DNA from: Arthrobotrys musiformis
Taxonomy: Eukaryota; Ascomycota; Orbiliomycetes; Orbiliales; Orbiliaceae
Reading direction: 5' to 3'
Assembly (NCBI GenBank): GCA_036971715.1
Contig: JAVHJL010000004.1
Location: 3,286,001-3,350,000, forward strand
Length of the DNA stretch: 64,000 bases
Made by a program: the position numbers and the translations under genes. Positions 1-12,210 of this stretch are shown one piece after another. Under the pieces are notes generated by a model. That model was not told the DNA's origin. It saw only the letters and a list, made by a program, of their open reading frames with translations, and did no database searches. Positions within the stretch are counted from its first letter, which is position 1; the number at the start of each line of letters is the position of its first letter.

Positions 1-3000
1 TGCTAATACCTTGGTTTTGTAATCCTGTATACATATGAACGTTAGGGTATGAAACGAGAGGGCTACGGGAAGTATATAAAGTAACTTACACCATGATCTA
101 AAAGAAAGCCGGCGTACCCAATAACGTAAATAGCAGCACCAGTTCCTTGTTCTGACTGCAGGAACACATAAGAATCCGGAATATCGTACCATCTTCCAGT
201 CTGCTGTCGAATATTGGGATTCGAAAGCCAATTCAAGTGACGCGGGGCGTTCGGTTGGTATAGATATACATCATTCCCATTCATATTCGAATTAGGAAAC
301 CGCTTGAACAATTTCTCAGGCTGTACATCCTCCCTTTCCATCCTCTTTCGAAGCTTTTCCGGCCGAGTAGATCTCTTGGGAATCACATGTTTGAGTATAT
401 CAGTTTCTTCCTCAACGATTTCATCATAAACAATGCTGAGAACCGGTCCATTGGGGTCCACCGAAAATTCCACAATCCTTTCGATATCGCAACCGGAAAT
501 TATAACCCGATATAACTTCCAGTCGATTTCGTAGTACCCCATTCTGACGTTATCCCGGTGCATGGGTAGCCGGTTGATCATGTCCTCGTACTGCTTTTCA
601 GTGGTACCTGTCTTGCACATTATCACCAGCGGGATGTACTCATCCTTTTGACATTCAGGTTCTTCTTCGCCGCCGCCACCGCCACCTCCTGTACCACCGG
701 TCCCACCATTGCCAAAGGTGAGAAGGTAAGCAAGAAGGCCAACTGCAGCGGTTTCTATAGCATGTAGTTTCGTTAGAGCCTATCAAAGGTCCTAAAGACG
801 ATATGGGACTTACGCAAAACCCGAGTGGATATACTCTATTGATAAAATAATTCCGCGTCAATCAAGTACTTGAACTAAGAAATCCGGGAAGATTGATACA
901 TACCAAAGCCGTCAAACCTGCCGGACCAAGAGTGGTGACCGCCACGGTAGTAGTAGTTTCAACCTCTAACATAGAAGCACTGCTCGCCGCGCTCGCCGCA
1001 TCATCCAATAGACTCTCTTGACTGTCCAGAGCTAAATTGTTGAGTCGGATATAATTATGCTTTATAATCCGGTTAGTTAGACAATCTAAAAATTCCAAGA
1101 TCGCGAGAGGTGCATATGCACCGCTGCCGGCGATTTCCTTCGAACGCGATATATAGCATTTGTCAAAGCCCTTCCTATATTAACGAAATCCTATTGTCAG
1201 AATTTAAAATAACGGAAAACCGAGGGTTGACTTACTGCACGTCCTCGCAGCCTGCTTCATAGTCTGAACAGCCTGACCTAAGGGATCCTGCCGGGGTCCT
1301 AGATTCCTACGTTTCTTCGCGGAAGAGTTTAGCAACTGGACAACGGCGTCCATAGCCGCTTTTAGATCCTCATATGCCGTCTTCAAATCCGAAAGCGCAG
1401 TTATAAGCTCCGCGACTTCGTAAGATGGGTCTACAAAGTCGTTATTTTGGTATAAAACGAACGTATCCCCCCCGCCACAGATTTCAGAGTGTTTCCCGTT
1501 ACACTCTTTGTTGCACTCGCCGTTGGTTACTGATACAGATCCTAAATCTAGGACGAAATCCGCCCAGCATTCACTAGATGCGATTTAGTAAACTTTTTTT
1601 CTTTCTTTTTACGGGAAAGGCGTTTTTCTTACCCAGAGTTCTCGACGGCGGCATATTTATACCCCTCTGCTTCAGCGGCCGCGACGCAAGATGCAACGTC
1701 GAGGTTTCCGGACTGGCCTGCAATGAGCTGCTGGGTTAAGAAGTGACCCTGTCTGTTGTCGCTCCAGCATCCCTTGCCTTTCCACGAGCCCACGCCTGGG
1801 TTTATAGTTGCCGTTGGCCCAGATGTTGTCGTTTTGGTTGTAGTGATAGTGGTCGTAGTTGTGGTAGTAGTAGTGGTAGTAGTTGAGGTTGTGGTGGTAG
1901 TGGTCGACGTCGTGGTAGTCGTGCTTGAGGTAGTGGTAGTAGTACTACTGGAAGTTGTTCTCGAGGTGGTAGACGTAGTAGTCGTGGTAGTAGTCGTAGT
2001 CGTAGTTGTAGTACTGCTAGATCTTTGGGTCCATATCTATTAGTTCTATCCCATACGGCATGGAACAAGGTATATAGTGACATACATGACCGGAGGAACG
2101 TTTTTGTTACGATAAAGATTGATTCGGTCTCCTCCACCGCACATTTCATTTGAATTCCCAGCGCAATTGGTATTGCATCCCGTCGAAGGCTGGGATGCCG
2201 TATTTAAGGTATTTCCATAATAACATTCTCTAATTACCACAAACAATCCCGTCAGTAAAGCGAATCTAGTATTAAGCTGGCCCTATTGAGTAAAGAACCA
2301 ATACATACCCGTAATACTCCACAGCAGCATACGCAAACCCTGAAGCCGTTTGAAGACACATCTCGATAGTCATAGCATTCCAATCAACCAACTGGAACTG
2401 CAGCGCTCTATTGCTGCTACTATCCGTATAGCACCCCACATACTCCCAGTCGTCGTTGCCTTGTCCCGAGAAAGCGGTGTTGATATACATATTCAGTCTA
2501 TCGCCGCCTCCGCAGAGTTCGTCCTGCTTTCCGGCGCATCTCATAGTGCAGCCGCTATTTGCGGATGTGGAGCTGCTGGCGATAGAGTCACCGTAGTGGC
2601 ATTCTCTATATCGAGAAAAATGTCAGTTGAGGAGGCGCGAGATGATATCAGGGTCAATACACTTACACTCCATATTCGACCCCCATATACTTTCTTCCCG
2701 CCGCAATACCCGCACATCTGCCTACAGACATGCCTGTATTATCAGTAACCATATTGGATAACGCTCGACCATTAACACTATCTGTATAACATCCAATAGA
2801 CTTCCAGACCCCGTATGCCGCCGTAAGCGCCGGCTTCTGCACACACTGCCCGTTTGAACATTCCTGACTCGCGGTGCAGCATTCGTCGTTCCCACAGCAC
2901 TCAGAATTCTTGCAGAGGTATAAACGCTCAATAGAAGGATTCCAGCAGCAGCTATCCCCATTAGCACCTGGACCGCCACACTATTATCATTCAAATCAGC

Positions 3001-5045
3001 CAACCATTCTTACAAAAGGGTTAGGGACTTCAAAGTTTTATTACCCCACTCCCGCAGCACCATTGATCGTTAGGGCAGCTGACACCAGCATACGGACAGA
3101 GTTGCTGGCCCTCGGGGGGGAGACACTCGCCGTTGACACACCTCCAGCCTTGCTTGCAGCATCCGGCGGTACTGGAGGTCACATCGCCGCAACAGAAACC
3201 GTTTTGGCAGAGGTATTCTTGTCCGCGGTACTGCGACCAGCAACAGCTATCGTGGTTCTCTGTTTTACCGCACTATATATTGGAGAAAGATGTTGAGAGG
3301 ACGTAAGAACAAAAATAGAAATAGTTTGAGAAGCTTACGCGGGGCCCACAGCACCAGCGGTCTAATGTATTCGTTAGTGTAAAGCTTTGGCTATACTTCA
3401 ATCATGGAGAATGTAAAATGATGAGACCATACCTTGCGGACATCCACCGAAAAATGGGGCAGGACAAGCGATAGAATCTGGCGCCCTACAGCCTCCAGTC
3501 TCTGTGCAAATATAGTCATGGGGACAACATCCTATTTGACAAATCTTCGATTAGATATATATAGGAAAACAGGTGTAATATCAGATCATAAGTACATACC
3601 TGCACCACACCATTTCGACTGAGGACAAAGAACGAGCTTGTTCAGTGCAGCACTCCACCCGCAATCATCCCCACTTTGCCCGCACTGTTAGTAAATAAAA
3701 AGTTAATTATATGCGCAGATACTTGTGAATAGAATCATTTGGCGTATCTACCTGATCCCCGCAGCACCATTTTCCTATATCGATAATGACCCTGTGAGCG
3801 ACCCTCCAAATGTCCAATTTTTATCATAATAGTTTCAGAACTCACCGGCGGGACAATACCCCCCATTATCACAACAAGTAGCATCATTAGCAATACACTT
3901 ATTCCCGCCACAGCATTTAGACCCTGCATAGCACCCAATCTGACCTCCGGGACAAAGCGTCTCCCCGTTGGGAACGCACATAGTCGGCGTGCAATAGTTC
4001 CCGCTCGGACACCAGGTAGGATACGTTTGTCCCTCGCAGCACTATATCCCACCAGATTTAATACTATCCATTCAGAAACTGCCTAAAATTATGATATTAT
4101 CGGGCTGGATGAACGTACCTGTGCGTCCCAGGGGATACAATCGCCATTACAACAGTATTGTCCTTCAAAACTTCAGTCAACTAAACCATAACCACGTAGT
4201 CCTTCAACTTACCGCTACCACACACTTTATTCCCACCACAGCAGACTTGTCCGTCTCCAGGTCTAAAACAACGACTACCGCAGCAAAAGTCTTCAAGCCC
4301 CGGTTAACCCAAACCTCATTTCAAATCCGTAGGAGTATCGAGACCACTTACTCCCTTGTCCCGTATCGCAAGTTCCTGATCCACAAATCTGGGTTGCCTC
4401 GCTGCGACATTCCCACCCTCCCGAGTTCAGAAAACACTTTGGGAGTGCTTTTCATATATTAGCGCCCCTTCCTGAAAACAGACCATGCCTTTACAGTAGT
4501 AACAGGAGAAGGAAGTAACATTAGAAGGAGTAACATACGCCAAGCACAATTTAGTGCCGAGTTCGATCCCGCACAGCACTGAACGGGCCGCTGGATCCAA
4601 TTCCCATTGACATAGTCGTCCGTATTACGGCAGTACTTATTAGTAGACCCGCAGCACGCTACCGTCAAAAGAAACACCTTTATTAGACCAGAGACAACCT
4701 AGCCAATATACCAGCGCGAAGTAGACTTACAATACTCAGGACAAATACAATAATCAACTCCAGACCCGCTAATACCACTCGGACAAACTAAACACCATAC
4801 AATCCATTTAGCATCAATCCTCACACCCCCAGCGAATGATTTAGTAACCGAGATCTTCACAAACCGACAAGCTTCGAAAGAGATCCGTAGTAATCCCAAA
4901 TGGGGGTCTGATAATATTTCGTATCAATCTGCTTCTGAAGATCCGCGACGCTATTTCCGCAGCCGAATGCTTTGTATTGTACCGCCCAAACAGATGGTAC
5001 CGCGGCCAAGGGTATTATGAGCCGCCACAGCTGGCTGGCACCCAT
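1..5045 (-). CDS. Modular secreted protein: Cys-rich repeats, three WSC domains, subtilisin-like region (partial, runs off left edge)
   Basis: The start is ATG at 5045, followed by a signal peptide (residues 1-21, hydrophobic core LIIPLAAVPSVWA). About a dozen short exons separated by GTAAGT-type introns follow. Exons at about 2.8-4.8 kb encode Cys-rich modules with motifs such as CCGGNKCIANDATCC, GYCPAG and CCGNDECC. WSC 1 starts at about 2810 (GCYTDSVNGRALSN), WSC 2 at about 2435 (GCYTDSSSNRALQF), and WSC 3 at about 1770 (GCWSDNRQGH) after a Thr-rich linker. Each WSC ends in a CGGGD motif. A helical region, a short hydrophobic stretch and a Gly run (about 670-715) come next. Residues encoded at 90-640 resemble an I9 propeptide and the beginning of a peptidase S8 domain (GTGAAIYVIG), where the catalytic DTG is not present. 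A likely intron at 25-89 leads to one more exon piece at 1-24. WSC domains bind cell-wall polysaccharide in known proteins, so a wall-associated or secreted role is inferred. Exon limits are my own reading. Confidence 0.8.
1815..2025 (-). repeat. Thr-codon (ACN) low-complexity tract between WSC 2 and WSC 3
   Basis: The minus strand is a nearly continuous run of ACT/ACC/ACG codons with scattered Ser. It encodes a flexible, probably O-mannosylated linker. The plus strand appears as an artefactual poly-Val reading frame. Confidence 0.85.
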
Positions 5046-5999
5046 TGCGATTGGGGTTCTATTAGTATGTAGATACTCGAGCTTTATATATATATATATA
5101 TGACACTTCTGCCGCCTTTTATATCAATACGATTATAGTGTACTGTAATAAAAAGTACGAGCTCGTGAAATCCCAACCCTAGCAGAAACCAGACCTTTAT
5201 ATTCCTCAACCATTTCACTCCCACTATCGTCAAAAAATCACATTTCACACAATCGTACAGAAGCAACCCCAAACCTCACCCCCAAGTATCCTCAAAATCC
5301 AATCCGGCATGCTACAATCCGATTCCAGAATCGATCCCTACATTCGCTCAGCGCGATTTCATATATAAAAAATTATTTAGCCTCTAGTATACCAGCCAAT
5401 AAAGAATGCATGCGCTACTATACTAGATCCCCCCAGCCCTTGTACGTTGTAATGCATGCATAGGTGCAACCCCAGCTAAAGGAATAGACGAGATGGGAAC
5501 TGCATGATGTGTTAGCGGGATAAAGCCGAAGGTGGTTATAAAACCGAACTAAGCTTTTTTACCAAGCCCTTACTATTCGCGCGTGGGTACTAGGGATATG
5601 GCCTCACTTTTATATCGTTCCTTGATCGTGATGTTTCACTCTTAGCCATGCTAACACATTGACAGCTAGGTTCATCCGTATACCATCGATAGACGATGCT
5701 GTGTTGGAGTCAAAAATACCACACATGTAGACACCTCGACACGCAAAATACGAAGAAAGATCCAAGGATTCATCACGAAATAAGACGTTCTGCTCCAAAG
5801 ATAGATTATATTAATTCACCTCTATCTATCCAATATCCCTCACATGCTTATCATAAATTACCCGGTTTAAAGACAAAAGCGAAAACCAACGCCTTAAACC
5901 GAAGTCGTACCACCGTCGAAGCACAGGACTCTAGTATCGCCAAGGGAAACAACCCAGTCAAAAACTCGTTATTAATAATGGGTTATAATTCCCTGATCA
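5046..5999. other. Intergenic region
   Basis: This is the upstream region of the WSC gene and the 3' flank of MMS19. It contains a TA microsatellite near 5087-5100 and a TGCATGCA-type palindrome near 5453. The short reading frames here show no recognisable protein features. Confidence 0.6.
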
Positions 6000-8900
6000 C
6001 TAATCGTCCTCCTTAGGTTCCCCGAGCGCAAACCACCTAGCTCTACAATCTACCGCCTCCTTTCTGACACTACGTTTCGGATCATCCAATGGTTTTAGCA
6101 GCGCTCTCATTATCTGTCGCTTATACGGGATGACTACGTCGATTTTTAGGGCACTGGGGAAGATGCTTAAGCACCTGAGTGCTGCAGTTCGGACTTTCTG
6201 CAGGTCCGTGAAGACAAGATTCAGACTTCGGGTCAGTTGACTGCTCCTGTGAGATATAGCTATCGATAACGGATAAGGAACGTACCACGGTGTTGACCTC
6301 ACTAGGCGAGCTTGCCGCAATTAATCTTGTGATTAGTGAGGATATATGCTCTGAAACTAGACCCGTTGCTTCCGTTACGGTAACGGAAAGGGTGTCTATG
6401 CTTGCGGTTTTGATTCCTGAGTCTTCAAGGTCGAGGGATTGCAGGAGCAAAGGTAGGAGGGTGTCGATCTCCGCAAGAACCAATTTGGAGGGCACGTTGC
6501 GGATAATACTAGAAAGTGCATGCAGATAATTCTTCTTGGCAGCTATATGATAGAAAATAAAGTTGGTTAGAAATCGAATACCGTCTGTGACAGTGAATAT
6601 CGGACATACCCGGGGAAGCAGCTTTAAACCCCTCCACCAACTTTGGCACACAGAAAACAAAGAGCTTTTGTTGGCTGAGTAGTCTCACTACCGCAAAGTT
6701 CTCCTTGGACAGTAATGGATCATCACCAAGAAGAACTTCAAACCCTCGGCCAACAGCCACCCCGAGGGCTTGGTTGTCCAGTATTTCCAGCAGTCTTCCA
6801 ACAATTGGATCCGCGAGCTTGTCATTTCTCAAGGCCAGTGCTTTTGCGATCCAGAATAATGCTGGTAAGCTAGACGCAGTCTCCGGGCTGTCTGCTGATT
6901 TCACTGCTGCCCACATTTCCTCTGTCGACTGTGTGAGGAAAGCACGATCCTCTGGGGTGGTGAAGTATTTATTAACTATGACCGCAATCAGGCGGAGTAC
7001 GGAACGCCTGTGACCAGGGCTCTTTGGGTTTTGCGAAAGACGAATAAGTTTTTCTACGAATTGGTGAAGGTTCTCAACCGGGAGAGTGACCTGCTGAGGT
7101 TAGCTATATGCTTTTTGTGATTCGGGATGCGGCGGTCTTACTTCACGGCGGATCGCTGCTACCGCGGAGGCAAAAATGATAACAGTCGAAGCTTGCTGAA
7201 GAGTCGCGTCATCATCTAAAGGCTTGAACTCCTTAGCTACGAGCTCTTTGTCGGAGGTTATCATGGCCGACTCCGTGCTGGAAACAAATATCTTGAAAAG
7301 TTCACCGAGAACCTCGGTTTGTTTCTCGACGTCCATTGCACGTATTATCAGACTGACGATATTACCCGTCACCTCAAGTACGGCTTCGTGACTTAAGGCG
7401 TTTCCACCCGAACCATTGCATAACGGAATAATAGTCCTAGTGATCAGTTCCGGAACAATCCTGGTGTAATGTGTCGATATATCTTTGCCCGTCTCGTGTT
7501 TCTTTCTCAGGACGTACAAGATGCTGGAAAGGAGAGCAAATGGGTAACCAGGGCCAGATTTGTTGTTCAGGACGATATTGAGTTTGTTAAATATCCTCGT
7601 GAGCAGTACTTGGAAGACAGGTCTTTCGACGGAAAGCTGGGCAAGAGCTGAGAGAGTCATATCGTAAGACTTCTCGTGCTCTTCTCGATCCGGTAGCTTA
7701 GCCATAAACGCTGGGAATGTAATTTCCATGATCAAGGATGGCTTCAGTCGGCTGAGTATTAAGAGAGACTCCAAGGCAGTATCTCTAATTACAGTTAGCA
7801 AACCACATGACAATAGTAATAGCAGAGCTTGACCTACCGCATCTCGTCTTTTTCATCAGTCAATACAACTTCGTCGAAGAATTGCACGATCAATCCTATC
7901 TCGTTGTCCGCGAAGAAGTTTCTAATCCTTGACATCCTTGTTAAACCGTTCAGCCCAGCTAGTCTGAAAGAAACCTCCTCCTTTGCAGAGCCCATCAATG
8001 CACGGCTGTAGATTTCGAATAGGTTATCTTTGAACGCCTCTAGGGAGTTGCTCAATGATGGAGGATATTCGACGTCCCCCCACACACCATACACCTGGGC
8101 AGTTGCATCAAACAGGGGAAGCAGAGCCTGCAGCATGCTTCTTTGCTTTGCGACCTCTTCCAAACCATCATATGTTGCCGATAAACCCGGTAAAACAGCT
8201 TGAATGGTAGTTGCATGAGCAACAGGAGAGGCAACAGCCACAGCAGAAAGAATAGAAGCCGAAGGCCTAGCCTGCTTGGCCGTTGGGTTCCGAAGCTGTG
8301 TCAGACATTCCTTAGTTACAGCCTTTAGATACTTATCCAGGCTGGATGTCCTCATCACAGTTGTCAATTTGGCAGAAAGAGACTTGGCAATGGCCCTGAT
8401 AGCATCCAGAGCTTCGAACGCAAGGTCGTCATCGGATGCATTTAGGACCTCATATTTGATTGCATCCCAGAGGGTAGCCCAATAGTTTGCTATTATCGAT
8501 TTCTCATAAGCCAGAGCACAAGCTGTAATGGTTTGCAATACATCTTTCTATGTAGAGTTAGTACTAGTATCATGAATTGGTGGGGGCTACCACAAACCTT
8601 TGTGTTAGCAGAGTGTGAATCCAGCTTCTCCAGCAGTTGTGGGAAGAGAAACACTGAAAATTTGCTTGAAGCCTGAAGACATTCCCGAAGCCGGTCCTTA
8701 AGATCCTGGGCGGTAATACCGTATGGGTCATTCGGAGGCTGCTTGAATGTAATCGGGAAGTAGCAAAAGCAAGCGTCAAATACTTGCTAAGTGACAAAGT
8801 TAGCTCCGGTTACACGGGTTTCAGGAACGCTAGGGATTCAATTTTATATACCTCTTCGCAGTCTTCAATATCAAACTCTATGATTATTACTTTTAGATTG

Positions 8901-9859
8901 GAGAAGATAATCATGAGATTCCTTGGATCCTTCTCATTTGCGACAAGTTCGACATATCCGGTTGCAAAGTCTGGTCCCACCCGTTTGAGCGCTACACCTT
9001 TATTAGCGCTACTTCACCCACAGTGATTGTGAATTTTCTGGTATTACCTTCTCTGTGATCAGACATAATTTTATCCATGACCTGGTATACTAGATACCGG
9101 CTCCCCTGTGGATGTTTGAGGAGGTCACAGCTCTTGAATATGCTGCAAGTTCCGTTAATCCATCAACAGGTCCCCGGAAAGCTAAGAGGAGAAGGAGCCA
9201 AACATACGATCTTGCAACCATCTGAGCGTCTTCAGGTTGAAACCTAGTCATCCCGGCGACGGCAAGAAGTCCATGGCAGACCTCCTTGAGACCAGCCTCA
9301 TCTTCCAATCTGTCGCAGAGAAACTGAGTTATAACAGAAACTTTTGAGACCAATCGCCGGTACGATTTCACCAGTATTAGAGTCCGCTTTGACACATTTC
9401 GATATTATTTTTTTATAGTCGGGTATCATCGGGGAGTTACGGGTTTAGAGAGTTGGGAAGTAGCCAGTACCTTGCGCCGGAGAAAGTAGAGACGGTGGGA
9501 GAGCCGTCAAGACGGTGGCATAGAAGCCGATTGCTACGAATAAGGCACCAATTAATCAACAATTGAACGAACATATACGACCTAAAGCATCTAAAACACA
9601 GACACACACCTTTGGCACGGATCGTTCGGTCATCATTGGTGAGATATTCGCCCAGCGACTTGGTGAGGCTCAAGAGGATGAGTTCCTTATTCTCCAACCC
9701 TGGTCACACGCTCGAAGTCAGTAATGCGTTGGAAAAAAAAGCACGGACTCATGGAACGAAGGGGGGGAAAACAGTACTCTTGGCTGTAGCTTTGGCTATC
9801 TGAGCAGCTTCTTCGGGATCTCGATCGATCGCGACGAGGTAAAGCTGCGCCGGATCCAT
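6000..9859 (-). CDS. MMS19: MMS19/MET18 HEAT-repeat protein (cytosolic Fe-S targeting, TFIIH/DNA repair)
   Basis: The start is ATG at 9859 (MDPAQLYLVAIDRDPEEAA) and the stop is at 6000. There are roughly ten exons; the first intron is about 9704-9773 and the second about 9550-9610. The N-terminal part carries the family signature SLGEYLTNDDRTIRAKG, followed by IGFYATVLTALPPSLL. The middle is built of HEAT-like helical pairs. The C-terminus has the diagnostic MMS19 ending LDDPKRSVRKEAVDCRARW. In yeast and human, MMS19 works with the CIA targeting complex to hand Fe-S clusters to nuclear enzymes such as XPD and DNA polymerases. No frameshift is evident. It lies divergent to MTD1 with a gap of about 590 bp. 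Confidence 0.92.
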
Positions 9860-10446
9860 TTTGGAGGTTGGTTATGGACTATCTTGGGGTTTTTATGTTG
9901 GAATGGAGAGCTCGAGAGGAAGGTGGAGAGGATGTCGAGTCAGTTACAGATGAGCCCGGCGTGAATTAGCATCCACCGTTCCAGACTGAGACTGGTGACA
10001 CTGGCGCTGGCTCTGGCACTGGGTGGTCCGATATCAGAATCTGCCCCTCCAGCGACTAGTCTCGAAACCACGGTTGGCACTGCACGGTCGGTCGGGTTGA
10101 TGCGGGCCCTGGCCAGTCAAGTGTGCCGCATTAGTGGGCTCCGATAAGTACCTTTCGGTTGGAGGTAATTAACAGGTACAAGGTGGGGCAACCGACGTAA
10201 GGAAGCGTCTGCATGCGAGGCGGCGGCGACCTCGAACGCAAACTTTTTTTTTTTTTTTTTTTTTTTTGGGGCTGCAACCAGCAAGTAATTTAGCACCAGG
10301 AAGGTCTCTGCTGCCTACATCGGAGTGCTTATTTATATATGCTCTGGAGCTCCCAGTTGCAAACCCACATACCCAAACTATCGTCCATATTCAGCTTCAG
10401 CTTCAGATTGAGGTTCAGATTGAGGTTCAGATATAAATATTCAACA
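9860..10446. promoter_or_regulatory. Divergent intergenic region MMS19 / MTD1
   Basis: This region separates two divergently transcribed start codons. It contains a 24-nt poly-T tract at about 10244-10267, a typical nucleosome-disfavouring element in fungal promoters. The MTD1 leader has short repeats of ATTGAGGTTCAG and CTTCAG (about 10391-10432). No specific factor site can be assigned. Confidence 0.55.
10391..10432 (+). repeat. Short tandem repeat in the MTD1 5' leader
   Basis: CTTCAG units are followed by two copies of the 12-mer ATTGAGGTTCAG immediately before the MTD1 start codon. It is probably in the 5' untranslated region. Confidence 0.7.
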
Positions 10447-11822
10447 ATGGCGACGGCATCAGCTCTGGCAGCAGCCGCTGCAGGAACTTCACCATGCAAG
10501 GTCGTTTTAGCGGCCACCGTCGCTAAGAGTCTGCTCGAGGAGGTCCAAACCGACCTCAAGGCCCTGCAACGCAAACCGAAGCTGGTTGGCTTCTTAGCTA
10601 ATAACGACCCGGCCTCGAGGACATACGCCCAGTGGACCGGCAAGAGCTGCAAACAGTAGTATGTCTTTACTTCACAAATTCACATTGCATTGACATGTAT
10701 ATGTGTACGATGCTGATGTATGGTTGAGAGTATACAGTGGATTCGACTTCGAGCTGCGGGAGGTCGACAAGGACGAACTGGAGGAGGCCGTCATCGCCGC
10801 CAACGAAGAAGACGCCGTCGACGGTGGAATAATATACTTCCCGGTATTCGGAACCAAGCAGGTATAGCCAGCTAGTCTACTGCTATTGTTAAAGTGCTTG
10901 AAAAACTTCATGCAAGAGGGTCGTTATATATGATATAATGTCAATCATCAAAGGACCACGGTAATTGACCAAAGACATCGGATATAATCGGTACAGGATC
11001 AATATCTCCAACAAATCCTCGATATGTCCAAGGACGTTGAAGGGCTCTCGCACAAGTACATGTTCAACATGTACCAGAACATCCGCTTCCTGGACCCAGA
11101 AAAGACCCAGAAGTCGATCCTACCGTGTACACCCCTCGCTATCGTCAAAATCCTCGAGTACATCGGGGTCTATAACAAGATCATCCCCTACGGGAACCGT
11201 CTATTCGGACGTACGATTGCCGTTGTCAACAGAAGCGAGGTTGTCGGAAGACCTCTAGCAGCATTACTGGCGAACGATGGCGCAAGCGTCTATTCCGTGG
11301 ACATCAACGATATTCAGCATTTTACCAGAGGCGAGGGTGTACGTATGCACAGACACCATGCCGTAGACACAGACTTCAAGGTTGCGGACGTCATACCAAA
11401 ATGCGACGTTGTCATCACCGGGGTACCCTCGAAGGCCTACAAATTCCCCGTCGAGCTGCTGAAGGAGTAAGTCAAATGGCTTAAAAACCTCACAAATGGG
11501 TACATCGAATTGGTGAACTTTGCTAATTATGCTTTTAGCGGCGCCATCTGCATTAACTTTTCGTCAGAAGATGTAAGTTGGTACCATCACTCCAGGCTAC
11601 TACGAATACAGCACTTACTCAAAATTCACAGAACTTCGGACCCGACGTAATGAACAAAGCGTCTATATACGTGCCCGCTATCGGCAAAGTCACAATCGCC
11701 ATCCTATTCCGAAATCTTGTGGTAAGAAACCCCACCTTCCGAACTGTATCCGAATCCTATCCGAGGAGCTAACAACTGTATCACAGAGGCTCTGCCAAAA
11801 CCGAGAAGCGAAAGCGGCATGA
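10447..11822 (+). CDS. MTD1: NAD+-dependent 5,10-methylenetetrahydrofolate dehydrogenase
   Basis: This enzyme oxidises 5,10-methylene-THF to methenyl-THF with NAD+ in cytosolic one-carbon metabolism. The start is at 10447. Exons are approximately 10447-10658, 10738-10861, 10997-11466, then two or three short ones ending at 11822 (RLCQNREAKAA). The N-terminus contains PKLVGFLANNDPASRTYAQW, characteristic of the fungal monofunctional enzyme. Substrate-region and cofactor-region motifs follow: GGIIYFPVFG, TPLAIVKILEYIG and VVNRSEVVGRPLAALLAND. The domain ends with VITGVPS and the exon coding GAICINFSSED. Its length of about 330 residues fits yeast Mtd1p. It is intact and divergent from MMS19. 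Confidence 0.93.
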
Positions 11823-12210
11823 TTTCCTTCCGATAGCTATAGAAGTAGATAAAGCAAACTAGACAAAAGTTTTTTAGTCCCGTGTATTCTTCCCATTTCC
11901 CACATGTTCGCGACCTAAGGGAGCCTGGTGACGTTCGGAGTATTTATAGGTGTTGAAAAAAATGATTTGGTTGCTTTGTCCTGATAAGCTTATCAGCTTA
12001 TATAAGAGGAACCCGGAGGAGTTGTATCTTGTGATAGAATAGGTATCATTCCACGATGAAGAAGATGGAAAAACTTTTCCCGAGTCTATGGTACACCGCT
12101 CAAAACTCCGTAGTAGTACATACATGCGTGAAAAAGACAGGGTCGTAGGAAGATAATTCGCCTCCTTTGGCAGAAAGAGTAAACATCAGTCAGTTCTTTC
12201 AAACTCTTGC
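11823..12210. other. Convergent 3' flanks of MTD1 and RPF2
   Basis: Nothing beyond the two 3' untranslated regions is seen. A palindromic GATAAGCTTATCAGCTTATA block lies at about 11983-12002 and might help terminate transcription, but this is unproven. Confidence 0.45.

Noticed and set aside
1756..2043. Plus-strand open frame with long poly-Val stretch
   Set aside because: It is the antisense of the Thr-rich linker of the WSC protein on the minus strand.
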